Positions 12,448 through 34,290 of a stretch of 64,000 nucleotides of DNA are shown here, in pieces. Made by a program: the position numbers and the translations under genes. The stretch's first letter is position 1. Each line of letters opens with the position of its first letter. This DNA comes from Lingula anatina (lineage: Eukaryota > Brachiopoda > Lingulata > Lingulida > Lingulidae): the NCBI RefSeq assembly GCF_001039355.2, contig NW_019775588.1:229342-293341 (forward strand), given 5' to 3'. The notes beneath the pieces are model-generated. The model saw only the letters and a program-made list of their open reading frames with translations. It made no database searches and had not been told where the DNA came from.

Positions 12448-12455
12448 AATCCACA
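12448..12455 (-). promoter_or_regulatory. FoxH1-type octamer (AATCCACA)
   Basis: The reverse complement is TGTGGATT, the FoxH1 consensus. FoxH1 is a Smad2/3 partner in nodal/activin responses. It lies 152 bp from the palindromic Smad element. Another copy occurs near 7726 in I-Smad intron 3, so chance is possible. Confidence 0.3.
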
Positions 12456-12460
12456 TTTTT

Positions 12461-15400
12461 GGTCCGAAAAGAATAAAGTTGTAAGGGATACCCCACGTAT
12501 TTGTTAATGTGTATACTCCGATGCGTTTACAAAAGTTGACAGCGGATTGCTGCAGGGAAAGACTATAATTTTATCTTGGCTCGCCACGGTGACTTCTGAT
12601 TGGCCACGGCAGAGCTTAGACGGAAACCAGTTTTCATTTCCTACGATCAAATTACCCGTAAATGCTGAAGCCGTTTTATGTTTATCCGTAATCAGTGGGC
12701 AATCTATATATAATTTTGTTCAAAACTAAGGCCTATAAGATAGAGTCGGGACACGATTCATCAAGTTCGTGGCTTTGTGCTAAGATAAAGCAGACGACGA
12801 AGAATCGACCGGTACATCTTTGCAAAATATTCACGCGGCGACAGTAAGACGAATGCCAGATACTTACCTCATTTATCACGCAGATCTCACCTCACATGCA
12901 AAGAACACCTATTTGTGTTTATTTTAGAATAATTTCTACGTTATTAACATAAGAAATAATTTACTCTAGCATCTGAATAATTTTATTACTTTTTTTGAAG
13001 CGAACGGTGCATGTTATTTAACAAAAAAAAAAAAAAAAAGGATGAAAAAATCATGTACGCCACTGCTCAGCACCTGACTCAGGATTGAATGCTGTTGTTG
13101 TGTTCTAGCTAATTGCGATAGATGAGATTTGTCAGTAATTTTTATATAATACCTCCCGTGACATGCAGGGTACCTGCACTTTCGGTATTCTGTCCACGAA
13201 AACGTCAGCATCAGCGAGGTTTGCAGCTTCAGTGCTCAATCCGGGAGCAACTAGAGATGAACACGAGCTTGAGTTATTGAGTTGCGTTGCCAAAATGCTT
13301 ACACTGTACAAGTACAGATATTCCACGAAAAAAGGGTTCCAATTCTGCAAAAGTATCTGTCGAAGCCTATTTTAGCAATAAAAGTGTATGGAATATTGTA
13401 ATTTTTAGTGTTTTACAGCGGGAGCCTATGGGTTCTACATAAAAAGAATAATTCACATTGCAGAGCCCAGAGCATCTACATGTATATGCCGCGAAAAGCA
13501 CAATATATGATGTGTGTGTGTGTGTTTATCTTTTAGCATTGTTTGTCCTCAATTAATTTGCGGTCATTTTTCTTCTTTTTTCATACATGGCGATTTTTAT
13601 CTAATAGTCCGTTAGTTACGGTGGCACAGTAACCCCCTAACCCCTGTAACGAATTTTAAAGGAGTACATGAGTATAAGAAAAATAATAACGCTTATGAAG
13701 CAACTTCCTTTGCTTTTCTATAACTCACGATACATCTACTTTAAAAATAGTGCTTTTTCATTATAAATAATGCGTACACATCATGCAGAATGTTAAACAC
13801 AAAAGTTGAAATGCCGCATTTCAGAGCTTTTAAAACAACACCAAATTTGCAGAAATATTTGCTTTAGAAAGTTAGAATCTCATTTCTAATGAGAAAGGAT
13901 CAAGTACATTTTATAAACACTATCCGATTGTTCAGCAATTGAATCTTGCGGATAATATCTAATGAAGAATGAATGGTTACCTAATCTCCGTTATGCAAAC
14001 TTCCTTAACGAAATTTATGAATTGTGATAAAAACTTACTGAAGTGCATTCTGTGGGTTATTTCTATGGTGTCCTTGAGCCATATCCGATACAAGAACTAT
14101 TTATAACGCCCACTGTTTATAGCATTATCCCCATATTAAAATATATGATATTTGTAATTCTATCAGAACATTTCGATTGTTACCTAGTTGTGCTTTACAG
14201 TGAGAGACAAAAACATAAAATGTTTTATCAAATTATTATTATTATTATTATTTTATTTATTTATTATATTTATTTATTTATTTATTTTTGTATTTGACGG
14301 TTGTGTCGATCTTATCTTTCTGATTTCATCCATGATAAGGAGTTTTCAGGACGGTCTTGACAACAAAAATGGTATTATATCAGACATCAGTACAGTGTAG
14401 TACTATACTAACAGCATAGCAGACACTTTTGCGCGGGAGCTCTAAGGACCTTCTACAGACAGCAACAATCATATACAGTAAATAATATTGTGGAATGGTG
14501 GTTTCCAATTTTACTATTTTCTACATATAATTACTATGCCTTGAAACTTTCATCAATGTTAATGTTTGCAAACACGTGTCGAACCTCAGTCTACTTAATA
14601 ATTAATTGTAGGTTAAATTATTTCGCTTGCTTGGGGTAATTTTGATTTATCTTTATTGCCTACAGATGTGGACCCACATGTTTTATAGGATGGGGACAAA
14701 TTTGTGACTTACAAATGCGGTATGACAGAGAAAGAAAAAAGCATCTAATGATCGTAAAGCTGCCTCTGACAAAGATGGGGAGTGTCACAGAAAAAGTTAA
14801 TTTTCTGACGGTCACACTGAGCAATGAAATAAAGTCATGTTCAATATAAAAGTTTGTTTTGCCTGCGCAGTAAAATTATTCGGTAAGCGCCAAGGAAAGG
14901 GTCCAGTTCAATGGGTTGAGTGGAAGCGTAAAAAGATAGCAGAAAAGGCCGTAGGGCTTAAAGCATAGGAAGAAAGTCATCCAACAAGTACAATTATATG
15001 TTTAAACGGGCAACGACAAAAGACGAAATCTGTATTTGTTTTGAAACATTCTCAAGAAACAACAAGAACGTGTCAGCTTTTACAATGCATGTACTTTATG
15101 ACATTTTGAATTCTTTAAATGGTAGGCCTACATGTAGTGTATTAATGATACATTTTACCTAACCTCCCTTATAACTGCTGTAACTCTCTAAAACTACTCC
15201 AAAATGTGGAATGCAAATTCTACAGACGCATAATCCAATATATTTGCGAATAAATAAGAAAGAGTGAAAAATTGGATGTTATACCTATGGCATGATTGAA
15301 ATATAACTCAATATAAAGGTTACCCAACCTCCGTAACGAGAATAGTATACGCCTACTGTGTTTACACGTGAATGTTTCTTAAAGAGAAGTAAGGGTGTTG

Positions 15401-16690
15401 GTAAAAACTCTTCTGTCACTCTCTGAAAACCCCCTCTTTTGAATGTAAAAAGTTTTAAAGTTTTGCTAAGAATATAAAATCTGCATTTTTCGTTTTGTAA
15501 TTGGAACCTTTTTCATGAAATGGCTGTATAATACCTTTTCCTGTTTTTTTTCTGCGTTCTTGAAATTAATTTGCATTGGTTGCCGTTTCCGAGACACTGA
15601 GCAGCTTTCAAGTCAAAGGGCAAAGATGGTAAAATTAGTAGGTAACGAATTGATAAAGTTCATTACAATATGTGCAGTCACATGTACAAAAATTATGCTA
15701 TTACCCCTTAATGATATTGCTGCAAAGTATTTAAGATAAATCATTTAAGACGTCTTTATGACACTTATACTCGGGTCATACAAACGGGGACGTCGACATT
15801 ACGGTTTTATATTCTAGTCATTGACACATTCCCACTACTGCTACATGCATGGGGCAGGCACGGATAAAGTGATGAAGTGCAGTTGCTACAATTCTAAGTT
15901 TTCTTTCTTGCGCTTGCCTCTTTCTTTTTAAAAGCTATTTATATGGGATTTACCGACCAAAATGAATATCCCTCGAGATAAAACCCAATTTTCTCCTACT
16001 GACGAACCATTGCTCACCCGTACCTGCACTTTGATTTAATGTTTTATTCAACTTTTAATTGAAGGGGTTAATTTCATATGGCTGGCAAGTCATTTAGAAC
16101 ACCTTGTCATCCTATACATGTATATTTCAGAAGGAACGATCGACTTAATGAGGGTTTTACAGTTTTAACACAATGGAAGATCTGGATTTTGGAAAGATGA
16201 GTAGCTGTGCAGGATATGTAGACAAGTAAAATATGACTGTGGGAAATTTTTATGTGCATACTTCTTCTTTGAGCGTCAATCCTGGTGCCGGCGTCGACGA
16301 TCATGGTCCTCCACTTTATTCAGTTTTCAGTTGATTGGATGAGCTCGTTGCTGGACAGTCGTTGATTTGTTCACTGCATGAAAACTCAGCTTTTGTATAT
16401 CCTGAAAGATGATCAAAAGGCCTTCTTTTATCCATCTTTTCACACCTTTCCTAATCCTTTCCCATTTTCAGGAAAAGCGTAAAAGACGATATTTTGTATG
16501 ACTTTTATACACTCTTGCTCAAAAGGGTTGAATTTCGCCGTTTTTTTTCATTATAGTTATTTTTACCAAAATAATACCGTTTATATTGCTAAATGTGTGA
16601 AGCTGGAGGATTAGTAAAGTCAAAGAGAAACAACCAATGCAAATATAAGAAAAACTTTTTTTGCTCATACCCCTCAAAATGAGTATTTTT
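12461..16690. other. Intergenic region between the divergent I-Smad and Smad2/3 genes
   Basis: No supported gene. It contains a (GT)n run at 13510-13525, an ATT/ATTT-rich microsatellite at 14234-14288 and four scattered copies of a motif resembling TTACCYAACCTCCGTAA (near 13630, 13977, 15157 and 15323). Open frames here are short and have no recognisable domain. Confidence 0.6.
14234..14288. repeat. ATT/ATTT microsatellite
   Basis: ATT units pass into ATTT units. Intergenic low-complexity sequence. Confidence 0.9.
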
Positions 16691-16777
16691 TTTACATAAC
16701 AGTAACAAAGGAAAAAATAAACATAAGTTTGTACCTTCAGACTTCATTTATTAATCTCAGTAGCAGGAATGCCCACC

Positions 16778-17800
16778 TCAAGCTTGGATTATGGCCGCCA
16801 GACGGCGTTGCATATTGTGAACTAGAGTTACAGCTCTTTGTGGAGAAAATCTGGTCCACTCATCTTGAAGGGCATCTCGCAGTTGACCTACATTTGCAGG
16901 GGGAGGGTTTCTGAACAGCACTACCAAGTTCGTCTCACATGTGCTCAATTGGGTTTGCATCTGGGCTTCTTGCTGGCTGTGGCATCAGCTGAATGTTGTG
17001 TTGGCGGATATAGTCGGTAATTAAGCGGGCTGTGTGGGGAGTTGCATTTTCATGTTGCAATCTAAAATTGTCTCAGTATATCCCTTTTGCGAACGGCTCC
17101 AGACTCTGTTTGAGAATATCCCTGTATCTGGCAGCGTTAAGGTTTTCATCCAGAGGACGCAATGGGCAAATGCCGTTGCTGCAAATGGCACCCCATACAT
17201 ATGTACGGAACCACCTCCTTCGGCTATTGTTTCCTGGATATTTTCAGTCGACAGCCTCTCTCCGAGTCTACGCACTCTTCTGTCTGTTGGATACAGTAGA
17301 AAACGGGTCATTCTTCTGTCTGTTGGATACAGTAGAAAACGGGACTCTTCAGCAAACACCAAGTGATTCCAATGTTGGACCGTAAGGTTACGGTGCTGCC
17401 GCGTCCACTGCAGCCTGTTTGCTCGATGGGCAGGTGTCAAGCGTGGTTTCTTTGAAATTCTTGAAGCGTAGCCGTGCTCAAACAGCCTGCGGTTTACCGT
17501 CTGGCGAGACTATCGAGCCAAACGTTTGGCCTATAGTTCCAAGGCAATCGCTTTAGAAGATTTGGTCCGCTCTCTTCTTGCCAGATTGATGATGAAACGA
17601 TCACTTTTGTCGTTTCCACTTCGCGGTCTTAGCAGGTGTCACATTTCCTGTCACAGTCCTTCTCCTCAAGATTCTATTCATAGTTTTCCTGTCCATATCC
17701 AAACGTCTAGCGATCTCGATTTGTTCTACGCCCCTCTGCATATGCAACCATTTGGTGTCGTATTATAATATCAGTAGGTCGCGGTATGGTCTCAGCAATG
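16778..17800 (-). pseudogene. Degenerate Tc1-like (Tc1/mariner) transposase
   Basis: The minus strand carries remnants of a Tc1-family DDE transposase, which excises and inserts DNA at TA sites. Reading from 17440 down, recognisable pieces are the HWNHLVFAEESRF segment (second catalytic region), GERLSTENIQETIAEGGGSV, and then in another frame the region around NATPHTARLI and the C-terminal NVGQLRDALQDEW and NMQRRLAAIIQA. Sequence above 17440 fits the N-terminal half but is too decayed to frame. Breaks: a frameshift near 17200, in-frame TGA codons near the third catalytic motif and in the PIEH-DEL motif, and a 36-bp in-frame tandem duplication (17281-17352) repeating FLLYPTDRR. No clear terminal inverted repeats were found, so element ends are unset. 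It cannot be active. Confidence 0.85.
17281..17352 (-). repeat. 36-bp tandem duplication inside the transposase relic
   Basis: Two nearly identical 36-bp units duplicate 12 codons in frame in the Tc1-like pseudogene. This is a post-insertion slippage or duplication event. Confidence 0.85.
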
Positions 17801-17997
17801 GGTAGACACAGTTACTAATATGCAAACCTCCGCGAAAACTGACAAAACATGACGAACGCATCCCACCCCACCAGCACTGTACTTAAACTCTGTGACATGT
17901 TTCACACACCCCAGGCACTCCAGTCATAACAAATGGAGAGTGATTGACTGAAAAGTGTTCATATTTCACTTACATGTTACGTAATGTCGTGCCAATT

Positions 17998-18163
17998 CAG
18001 GGGCGGATTTAGGCCGTCTTCTGGGTCTTCTGGAAGACGGTCAGATTTTCCAAGTTTACATTGATAGGTATCTATTTTTTTCTGTCGGAAGACGGTCAAA
18101 AATGGAGGATGGTAACAAAGATAATTTGGGAGACTGTCAGAAAAATCGCTGGATCCGCCCCTG
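17998..18163. mobile_element. hAT-type MITE (166 bp)
   Basis: The ends are inverted repeats: CAGGGGCGGATTTAGGC on the left and the complement GGATCCGCCCCTG on the right, the typical CAGGGGCGGAT ends of hAT-family non-autonomous elements. Internally GGAAGACGGTCA occurs twice. The flanks share only CAATT, so a clean 8-bp target duplication is not visible. Too short to code for a transposase. Confidence 0.75.
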
Positions 18164-18269
18164 CAATTGGTACATTGACTTTTTTTCGTACCAAGTGTTG
18201 CGTTTTAGAAATACGAGTAAAAAATCTCAAAAAGTTATTTTTGTACCAACCATTTTGGGCAATAATGTA

Positions 18270-18500
18270 TAAGTGAAAAGGGATACAAATGGCCCACTTT
18301 TCTTTACCTTTTTCCTGCACTAACGTTGAACTTTCATACACCTTTTGCTGCAAAAAGACGATCTTTTGCCTGAAGAAAAGGTATTCTAAAGTTCACGGGC
18401 TTTTTGCATGCTAAAAGGTATATGAATGGCCGACTTTCCTCCACCTTTTCCTGCCAAAAAAGTCCAACTTTCAGATGCCTTTTGTGCAACTTTCCAGATA
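18270..18500. repeat. Diverged tandem duplication, about 143-bp spacing
   Basis: The block ATGGCCCACTTT...CACCTTTTGCTGC (about 18285-18350) recurs as ATGGCCGACTTT...GCCTTTTGTGC (about 18424-18487). No gene or known element is recognised. Confidence 0.55.
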
Positions 18501-21120
18501 CAAAAGATAAACCTTTCAAACCTTTTTATTTGTCCTACTTTGGTGACTTATTTAAATGTAATATTTCTTTTGGGGATTTAATAATATACTGATAAAACAG
18601 AACAACACATAGTATAAACTTTTATCATTTATTCCTTTACAACATGTTTGTGCAGGTTGCACTTGTATTTTGAAAGTTTTTTGATAATCCAAGGAAATTT
18701 GATTTTTTTGTTTTGAAAATCCAAGAAAGGTCCATGAAATGTTCTTTAAATGTACTCTGTGCAAGATGCCCAAGTCCTACTATATAGGCATAACTTCCCC
18801 CTCTCGTGGGAGTACTTTTCCTGGAATCATCTGTCAAGTGAACGCTTTGCCTGTCCAAATCTTTGCCTTTTGCCTCCAAAAAATAGGATCTATTTAATGA
18901 CAAATTTTGCTTCGGGTAACAGTTCATTTAAATGATAATCTAATACGATATAAGAATGTCAACTTTTATGATATTTAAATTATTTTTCAAACTATGCACT
19001 TAAAAAGGTCCTACATTAGTACTTTCTTCCTTTCATATATTTTGTTTTAGTCCGTCCAGTCCGTTTGCTTGTTTTAGAACATTCTCCTTCTTTTCAGACA
19101 TGTAGTATCTTTTAATGGCACATGGTTAAGAAGTAAAGAGAGTGAATTATTTGAGTGTAATATTATGCACAGAGTTTTAATTTGGGAAAACATGAATAAT
19201 GAAATAACTACATGTAATGATGAAAATTTGCATTCATGATTACTGCTAGGCAACTTGAATTGGCCTTGCACAGTAGGACAAGTGAACTTAGACAAGGTTA
19301 AAAAAGGGTCCTGTAATACACACCTCGTTCTTTTCCTCCAAAATTGTGTGTCTTAGTCTATCCACTTTGTTTGCTTTTTTGATGATTTGTTACGAGGTTA
19401 TTAGCTTCGTTACTATTAATGAAAGGAGTCAGTTCTCGGAATATACTTTATTTTATTTATGAAGTGCAGCTTACAAGATTTCTAAGTGCCAACTTCAACC
19501 CTTTAAGTCACTGCTCTCACGAGTTGCTGATCCTCAGATGTTTTAGCACTTGAGCTTTTTGGAACTTAACTAACTCTTACTTATTGAACAATGCTGATTG
19601 CATGGGCAATACGTACGTGAAATCATCAAACCTAAATGCTGGATTACATGAGATTGGTTATACAGATCATTTACGACATGCAGCTAATATCTTTACCTTA
19701 TTATGTATAATGTGATGCAGGAGGCAGGTCATCGTTTTTGCTTTATAGGTATCAATGTCCAAATTTCCATAACTAATTGTCACGCCTCAAAAATGAAACA
19801 TGACTTCACAAGTTAAATGCAAAGACGATCATCCGGTGCACGATACAGTGCATAGGGTCAGATAGTACACGGTATATCGAAGATGGGTTTTCTAATTTAA
19901 AATTTTCATTTTAAACGTTATGTTACCCCGTGACACTTCTCTGACATGTAGTTGGCCTGCGTTTTAAATTTCTGGTAAAGAAATAAAGTCTTTAAGAGAG
20001 TGAATTCTTTAAGTATTATATCATACAGTTTTCATTCATGAAAATATGAATGCTCAAATAACTACATATAATGATGAAGACATTCATGAATACTGCTCGA
20101 CGACTGAGCAAATCTTGTCAGGGTTCATACAGCAACATAAAAACAAATTCAAGAACTTCTGAGGCTCTAATTCAAGAAAATTTCAATGATTTTTGAATGC
20201 GATTTACTGTCATTTATAAGTTTACATACAAAAAAGGTGCATTATTACATACAAACTTTGTATTTTAATACACCAATGATGAAACATGAGAAAATGAAAT
20301 GAAAAGATTAAAAAAGGACATTCCACCAGCACGCTATGGCCTATATTCAGGTTAGAAAAAAAAAAAAAGAAAAAGATTTGAAATAATTTGGACTGATTAA
20401 GGACTGCTGACAGTGTAAAGGAGAATACTGAGGAGATTGTAGAGCTATTCTCTGACGATATGGCTACGAGACAGTTTTACATGAAAGAAATTTCAAAATA
20501 TTTACTTAGGCTGAATTCTATGCAAAGTGTATGATGCTGATGCCTTAGTTACGTTTTAAAAGCAAAGCTAGACAAATCAAGAAAATTTTACAACAATACA
20601 ACTTTGCAAACCAGCAAGCCTTGTTTATAGTCAGGTTTTATTGCGCATTTTGGGCAGACCTGCTGATCACTGCAGTAAAAACGACATATCAAATAAAATG
20701 AATTAATGTTCGCAGGCGGGCTGATATAAACTATGCATGGCATTGTGACATCAGTCACCCTGTGTTTTAAAGTTCACACATGGGTTGCGATGTAGGCCTA
20801 CTCAGCGACAACAATTGGCAGGCCTAAAATAATATTCAGATAAAGTCATGCCTTTTAAAAAGAAAATAAAAAATAAAGAAAAACCTCTCAATACTAACAT
20901 CAGCATTTAAGATAGCTGCAAGGAGGTTGCACGTATCCGCATACCTAACGATACAAATGATCACGGATACCTGCTGGCGTAGGAATACACTGGAATTTTA
21001 CGCATGTAAGCAAACATCATTTACCCTTGAATGTCATGTATCAACATTATACACTCATATCAATTATTGCTATTAAAATAAAATCATCTATTTTATGCAC
21101 ATCAACCATGTGATAGTCTA
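18501..21120. other. Intergenic region upstream of Smad2/3
   Basis: No supported gene. A diverged direct repeat pair of about 115 bp lies at 19137-19252 and 19995-20105, sharing AGAGAGTGAATT and ATAACTACATRTAATGATGA. The rest is AT-rich with no motif I can assign. Confidence 0.55.
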
Positions 21121-21330
21121 ATTACTAACAGACAAATGCGGTGTTATATCGCGACGTTTTGGAACATTCACAGGAATAGAGTAATGCGGTCTTGTCGTCC
21201 ATGTTTTGCAAGTGAATGTCGGAACTCGGATTAAATAATACGATCAAACGACAGTCGATCGCAAACCTGCCGATGGTTGACAGTTTTTGAGAAGACTTAG
21301 AGTCCATGCCGTTGGGTTCTTGAAGACAAT
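21121..21330 (+). promoter_or_regulatory. Smad2/3 5' UTR / proximal promoter
   Basis: CpG-containing sequence directly upstream of the Smad2/3 ATG. The transcription start is not resolved. A short uORF lies at 21306-21323. Confidence 0.45.
21306..21323 (+). promoter_or_regulatory. Short uORF before Smad2/3
   Basis: ATG CCG TTG GGT TCT TGA ends 7 nt before the Smad2/3 start codon. If included in the transcript it would require reinitiation or leaky scanning. Confidence 0.5.
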
Positions 21331-31848
<10,518 letters not shown>

Positions 31849-33540
31849 AATGGTGCAAAACAGTAGGCTGGAAAAGACTGGAAACAGCACGGCAAGGTTC
31901 ATAGACCAAAGGTCAAAGACCTAGTAAATAGGAGACTGCACAAATGCTCTGAACTTAGGAATGAAGGAAGAGTGTGAACAATTTTTTTTTGTCAAAGACA
32001 CCTCGACTCTGAAGTACCAAAGCATGTATGCATTCAAATGGTGACCTTGCACTGATTCCACCACGACCTTATATAGATGCACTGTGACCTCATACATAAT
32101 CATTGTGACCTCATGTCAATTTACTGTGACCTCATACAGAACCAATTTTATCTGGAGATCCTGTGACCTCTTGCAGTTTTCACTGTGACCTTGAGCAAAA
32201 ATTTACTGTGACCTTGTACAGCTTTATATATGCACGGCAGTACTCGACTGTAATCCAGTACAGTAGAAAAGAGCATTATCGTGTAGCTGCAGAGCACGTT
32301 ATCCATGTTGCAGTATAATAGAATATGGAAAATTAGCCAGCATTTGACTGGAACATATTTTGCTACTCTACGCTGTTCTTATTATCAGATGGAAAAAATG
32401 TACCATGTAGAGCTGTCAGACCTTCATCCATACAATATAAAAAAACTCTGAATGGCTATATATACTATATATATGTATATAAAAAAGTCTTTTAGGAAAA
32501 AAGAAGACTAACAGCATGGTACATGAAGATTCTTGTGTCTCTTGTGTGCTTCACAAATCAGAATACAAGGGAGCAACTTGAGTCAAAGCAGTAGTGAATG
32601 ATCCAGGTTTCAGAATATCAGTGCTTGGCGAAACTAGATAGGTCTTGAGTGGAAACTGTTTAAAGATGGATATACATCAATTAATGGGTCTCAGAATGAG
32701 AGAACAAGTAGTGAAGTAGTAGTAGGTAGCATAATAATGTAAAAGCTACAACAGGAGGACACAGTGCAAAACAAAAGTTTTGTACCATCACCACCACCAT
32801 GTGTGAGGCAAAGGTCATGAATGTTATTCTTCAAGAAATTCCTCAAGAAATGGCCATATCACATCCCTGCATATGATGATTTTGGGAATTCCCCAGATTC
32901 CAGAGGATTCAGTTTTACCCCAGTGATATCACCGACTTGAAGGAATAAGACACCATGCCAAGGCTGGAGTTGTTTACAGTGAATATTGTGCATTATGAAC
33001 CACATTCTTAGAAGTGTAGGACAGCACGGACTGCAGGGTACTAATGTGCTAGTAGTGAGGAGCTGCAGTGCCCCCAGTATTGTCTCCTGGCCCAGGCCTA
33101 GCGTGGAGAGGGAGCCGTTACTATAAAATAATTGTGATATAGCGAGAGAGACTGAGAGAATGCGAATGTAAAGAAAACAAGTAGAAAGAGAAGACCTGTA
33201 GTTTGTAATCAAAACTTTTTTATCGAAATGTTTTTAAATGATGATCAGGATTTTTTAATTATTTACGTATATTTTTTTGTCATCAGACAACCGGTGAGGA
33301 ACTACAGTACTAGTGTTACTGGAAGGTTAACTGTAACGTACCACTGCCATACACAGGAACTGTAATAATAGCTCTTACATGAAAATGTATAAAATAAAGT
33401 AAATTGAGATATTTCTATTATACCCCCAACATTATATTCTGATATATCAGTTCCAGTTTTTGGAAACTTCAGTGGGACAGATGCTGGACACTGTATTAGC
33501 ATGGGCTTTTACAAAATAAACTTGCATACAAATAGTTTAT
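31849..33540 (+). other. Smad2/3 3' UTR and downstream sequence
   Basis: Begins after the TAG at 31846-31848. Candidate poly(A) signals AATAAA lie at 33393-33398 and 33515-33520; a more distal one lies at 34892-34897. Which is used is unknown. It includes the TGACCT array at 32041-32217. A 117-codon antisense frame at 32859-33212 resembles nothing known and is not called. Confidence 0.5.
32041..32217 (+). repeat. Array of TGTGACCT units in the Smad2/3 3' UTR
   Basis: Seven TGACCT cores and one CGACCT variant, most in the form ACTGTGACCTC or ACTGTGACCTTG, spaced about 20-36 bp. Read on the other strand they are AGGTCA half-sites, some with the CAAGGTCA extension. In the transcript they form a CUGUGACCU repeat. 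Confidence 0.8.
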
Positions 33541-33710
33541 GACAGCTTCAAAGCAGTTAATGCTAAAATAGAATTAAACATAAATTTACCAGACTTGGAC
33601 ACACTGAAACGACCATAACAGGATATGTATTCACCATTTTTATGGACAGACACTGTGTCTAGACATAAAGTCACCATTGTGACTGGGCGTGTATTGCCAT
33701 GTGATGATCT

Positions 33711-33733
33711 CCCCCCCCCCCCCCCCTCCCCCC
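33711..33733. repeat. Poly-C tract (C16-T-C6)
   Basis: C-run downstream of Smad2/3. The complementary strand is G-rich. Confidence 0.95.
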
Positions 33734-33794
33734 ACTTGATGGTTTAATAGTTAACTGAGGTACTGGTACATTTACACGCGACAGCCATTATATG

Positions 33795-34290
33795 CCAATA
33801 TTGCAAACTTGTCCCTTTTCTGTGCCTAATCAAGTTGGTGTTACATACCCAGGAGGCAGTATTGCCTCTCTGGTCCTCTAGTTTTCTTGAAATTGTGAAA
33901 TAATTTTGTCAATTTCTCATTTTTCAAACACTGACATTTTCAAGGTGTGACTTAGGGTGCATTCCCAGAGATATAGATTGATCCAAAGATTTAGATTTAG
34001 ATCGACCTAACTACCTGGGGGTTCACGCTAAATTGCAGTCAGCCGAGCGCGCACCATAGTTAATTACCCCCTTACAGCTTTTAGTAGGCGGGACAGACGC
34101 TTAAGCCGGCTAAGCTGACAGTAATCTAGTGAGACTCCCCACAGGGATAGATCGATCTAAAATCTATGGGAATGGGGTCTTAGAACTCCCATGGACCTGA
34201 AACCCTGTTCTAGTGATTTTCTAAAGGACTACAGTAAGGGTAGTGCATATTTAAAAATTGGTGGTAATTACAGAGAATTTCATCTGTTAA
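33795..34290 (+). repeat. Dispersed repeat copy interrupted by a MITE
   Basis: Contains the family's GAGGCAGTATTGCCTCTCTG end, CTGACATTTTCAAGGTGTGAC, and after the inserted MITE the continuation GAACTCCCATGGACCTGAA. The break falls exactly in the family sequence, giving a relative age: the repeat came first and the MITE inserted later. Confidence 0.75.
33955..34179. mobile_element. TWA-flanked MITE, copy 1 (225 bp)
   Basis: The ends are imperfect inverted repeats, GGGTGCATTCCCAGAGAT on the left and the complement of GACCCCATTCCCATAGAT on the right, followed inward by GATCGATC-type sequence. It is flanked by TTA on both sides (33952-33954 and 34180-34182). A 3-bp TWA duplication and G-rich ends suggest a PIF/Harbinger-type non-autonomous element. 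It interrupts the dispersed repeat, which supplies the empty-site sequence. Copy 2 is at 60247-60460 in the opposite orientation. Confidence 0.8.

Larger units (their letters stand above)
11640..12460 (-). promoter_or_regulatory. I-Smad upstream/promoter region
   Basis: About 800 bp upstream of the I-Smad start, relatively rich in CpG compared with the flanks. The transcription start cannot be placed and no clear TATA box stands out. It contains a DR1 at 12040-12052, a palindromic Smad-binding element at 12289-12296 and a FoxH1-type octamer at 12448-12455, listed separately. The promoter assignment rests on position and composition. Confidence 0.5.

Noticed and set aside
17032-17385. Plus-strand frames of 110-117 codons
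   Set aside because: They are antisense shadows of the Tc1-like transposase relic on the minus strand.
17998-18163. Clean 8-bp hAT target duplication
   Set aside because: The flanks share only CAATT in direct orientation, so an 8-bp duplication cannot be claimed.
32859-33212. 117-codon minus-strand frame downstream of Smad2/3
   Set aside because: No recognisable domain, lies in the probable 3' UTR, and no splice or promoter support.
33657-33664. GTCTAGAC Smad palindrome downstream of Smad2/3; also 39291-39298 and 42812-42819
   Set aside because: The positions (3' flank, Sin3 coding exon, Sin3 intron) give no promoter context. About one copy is expected by chance, so these are not called as regulatory sites.
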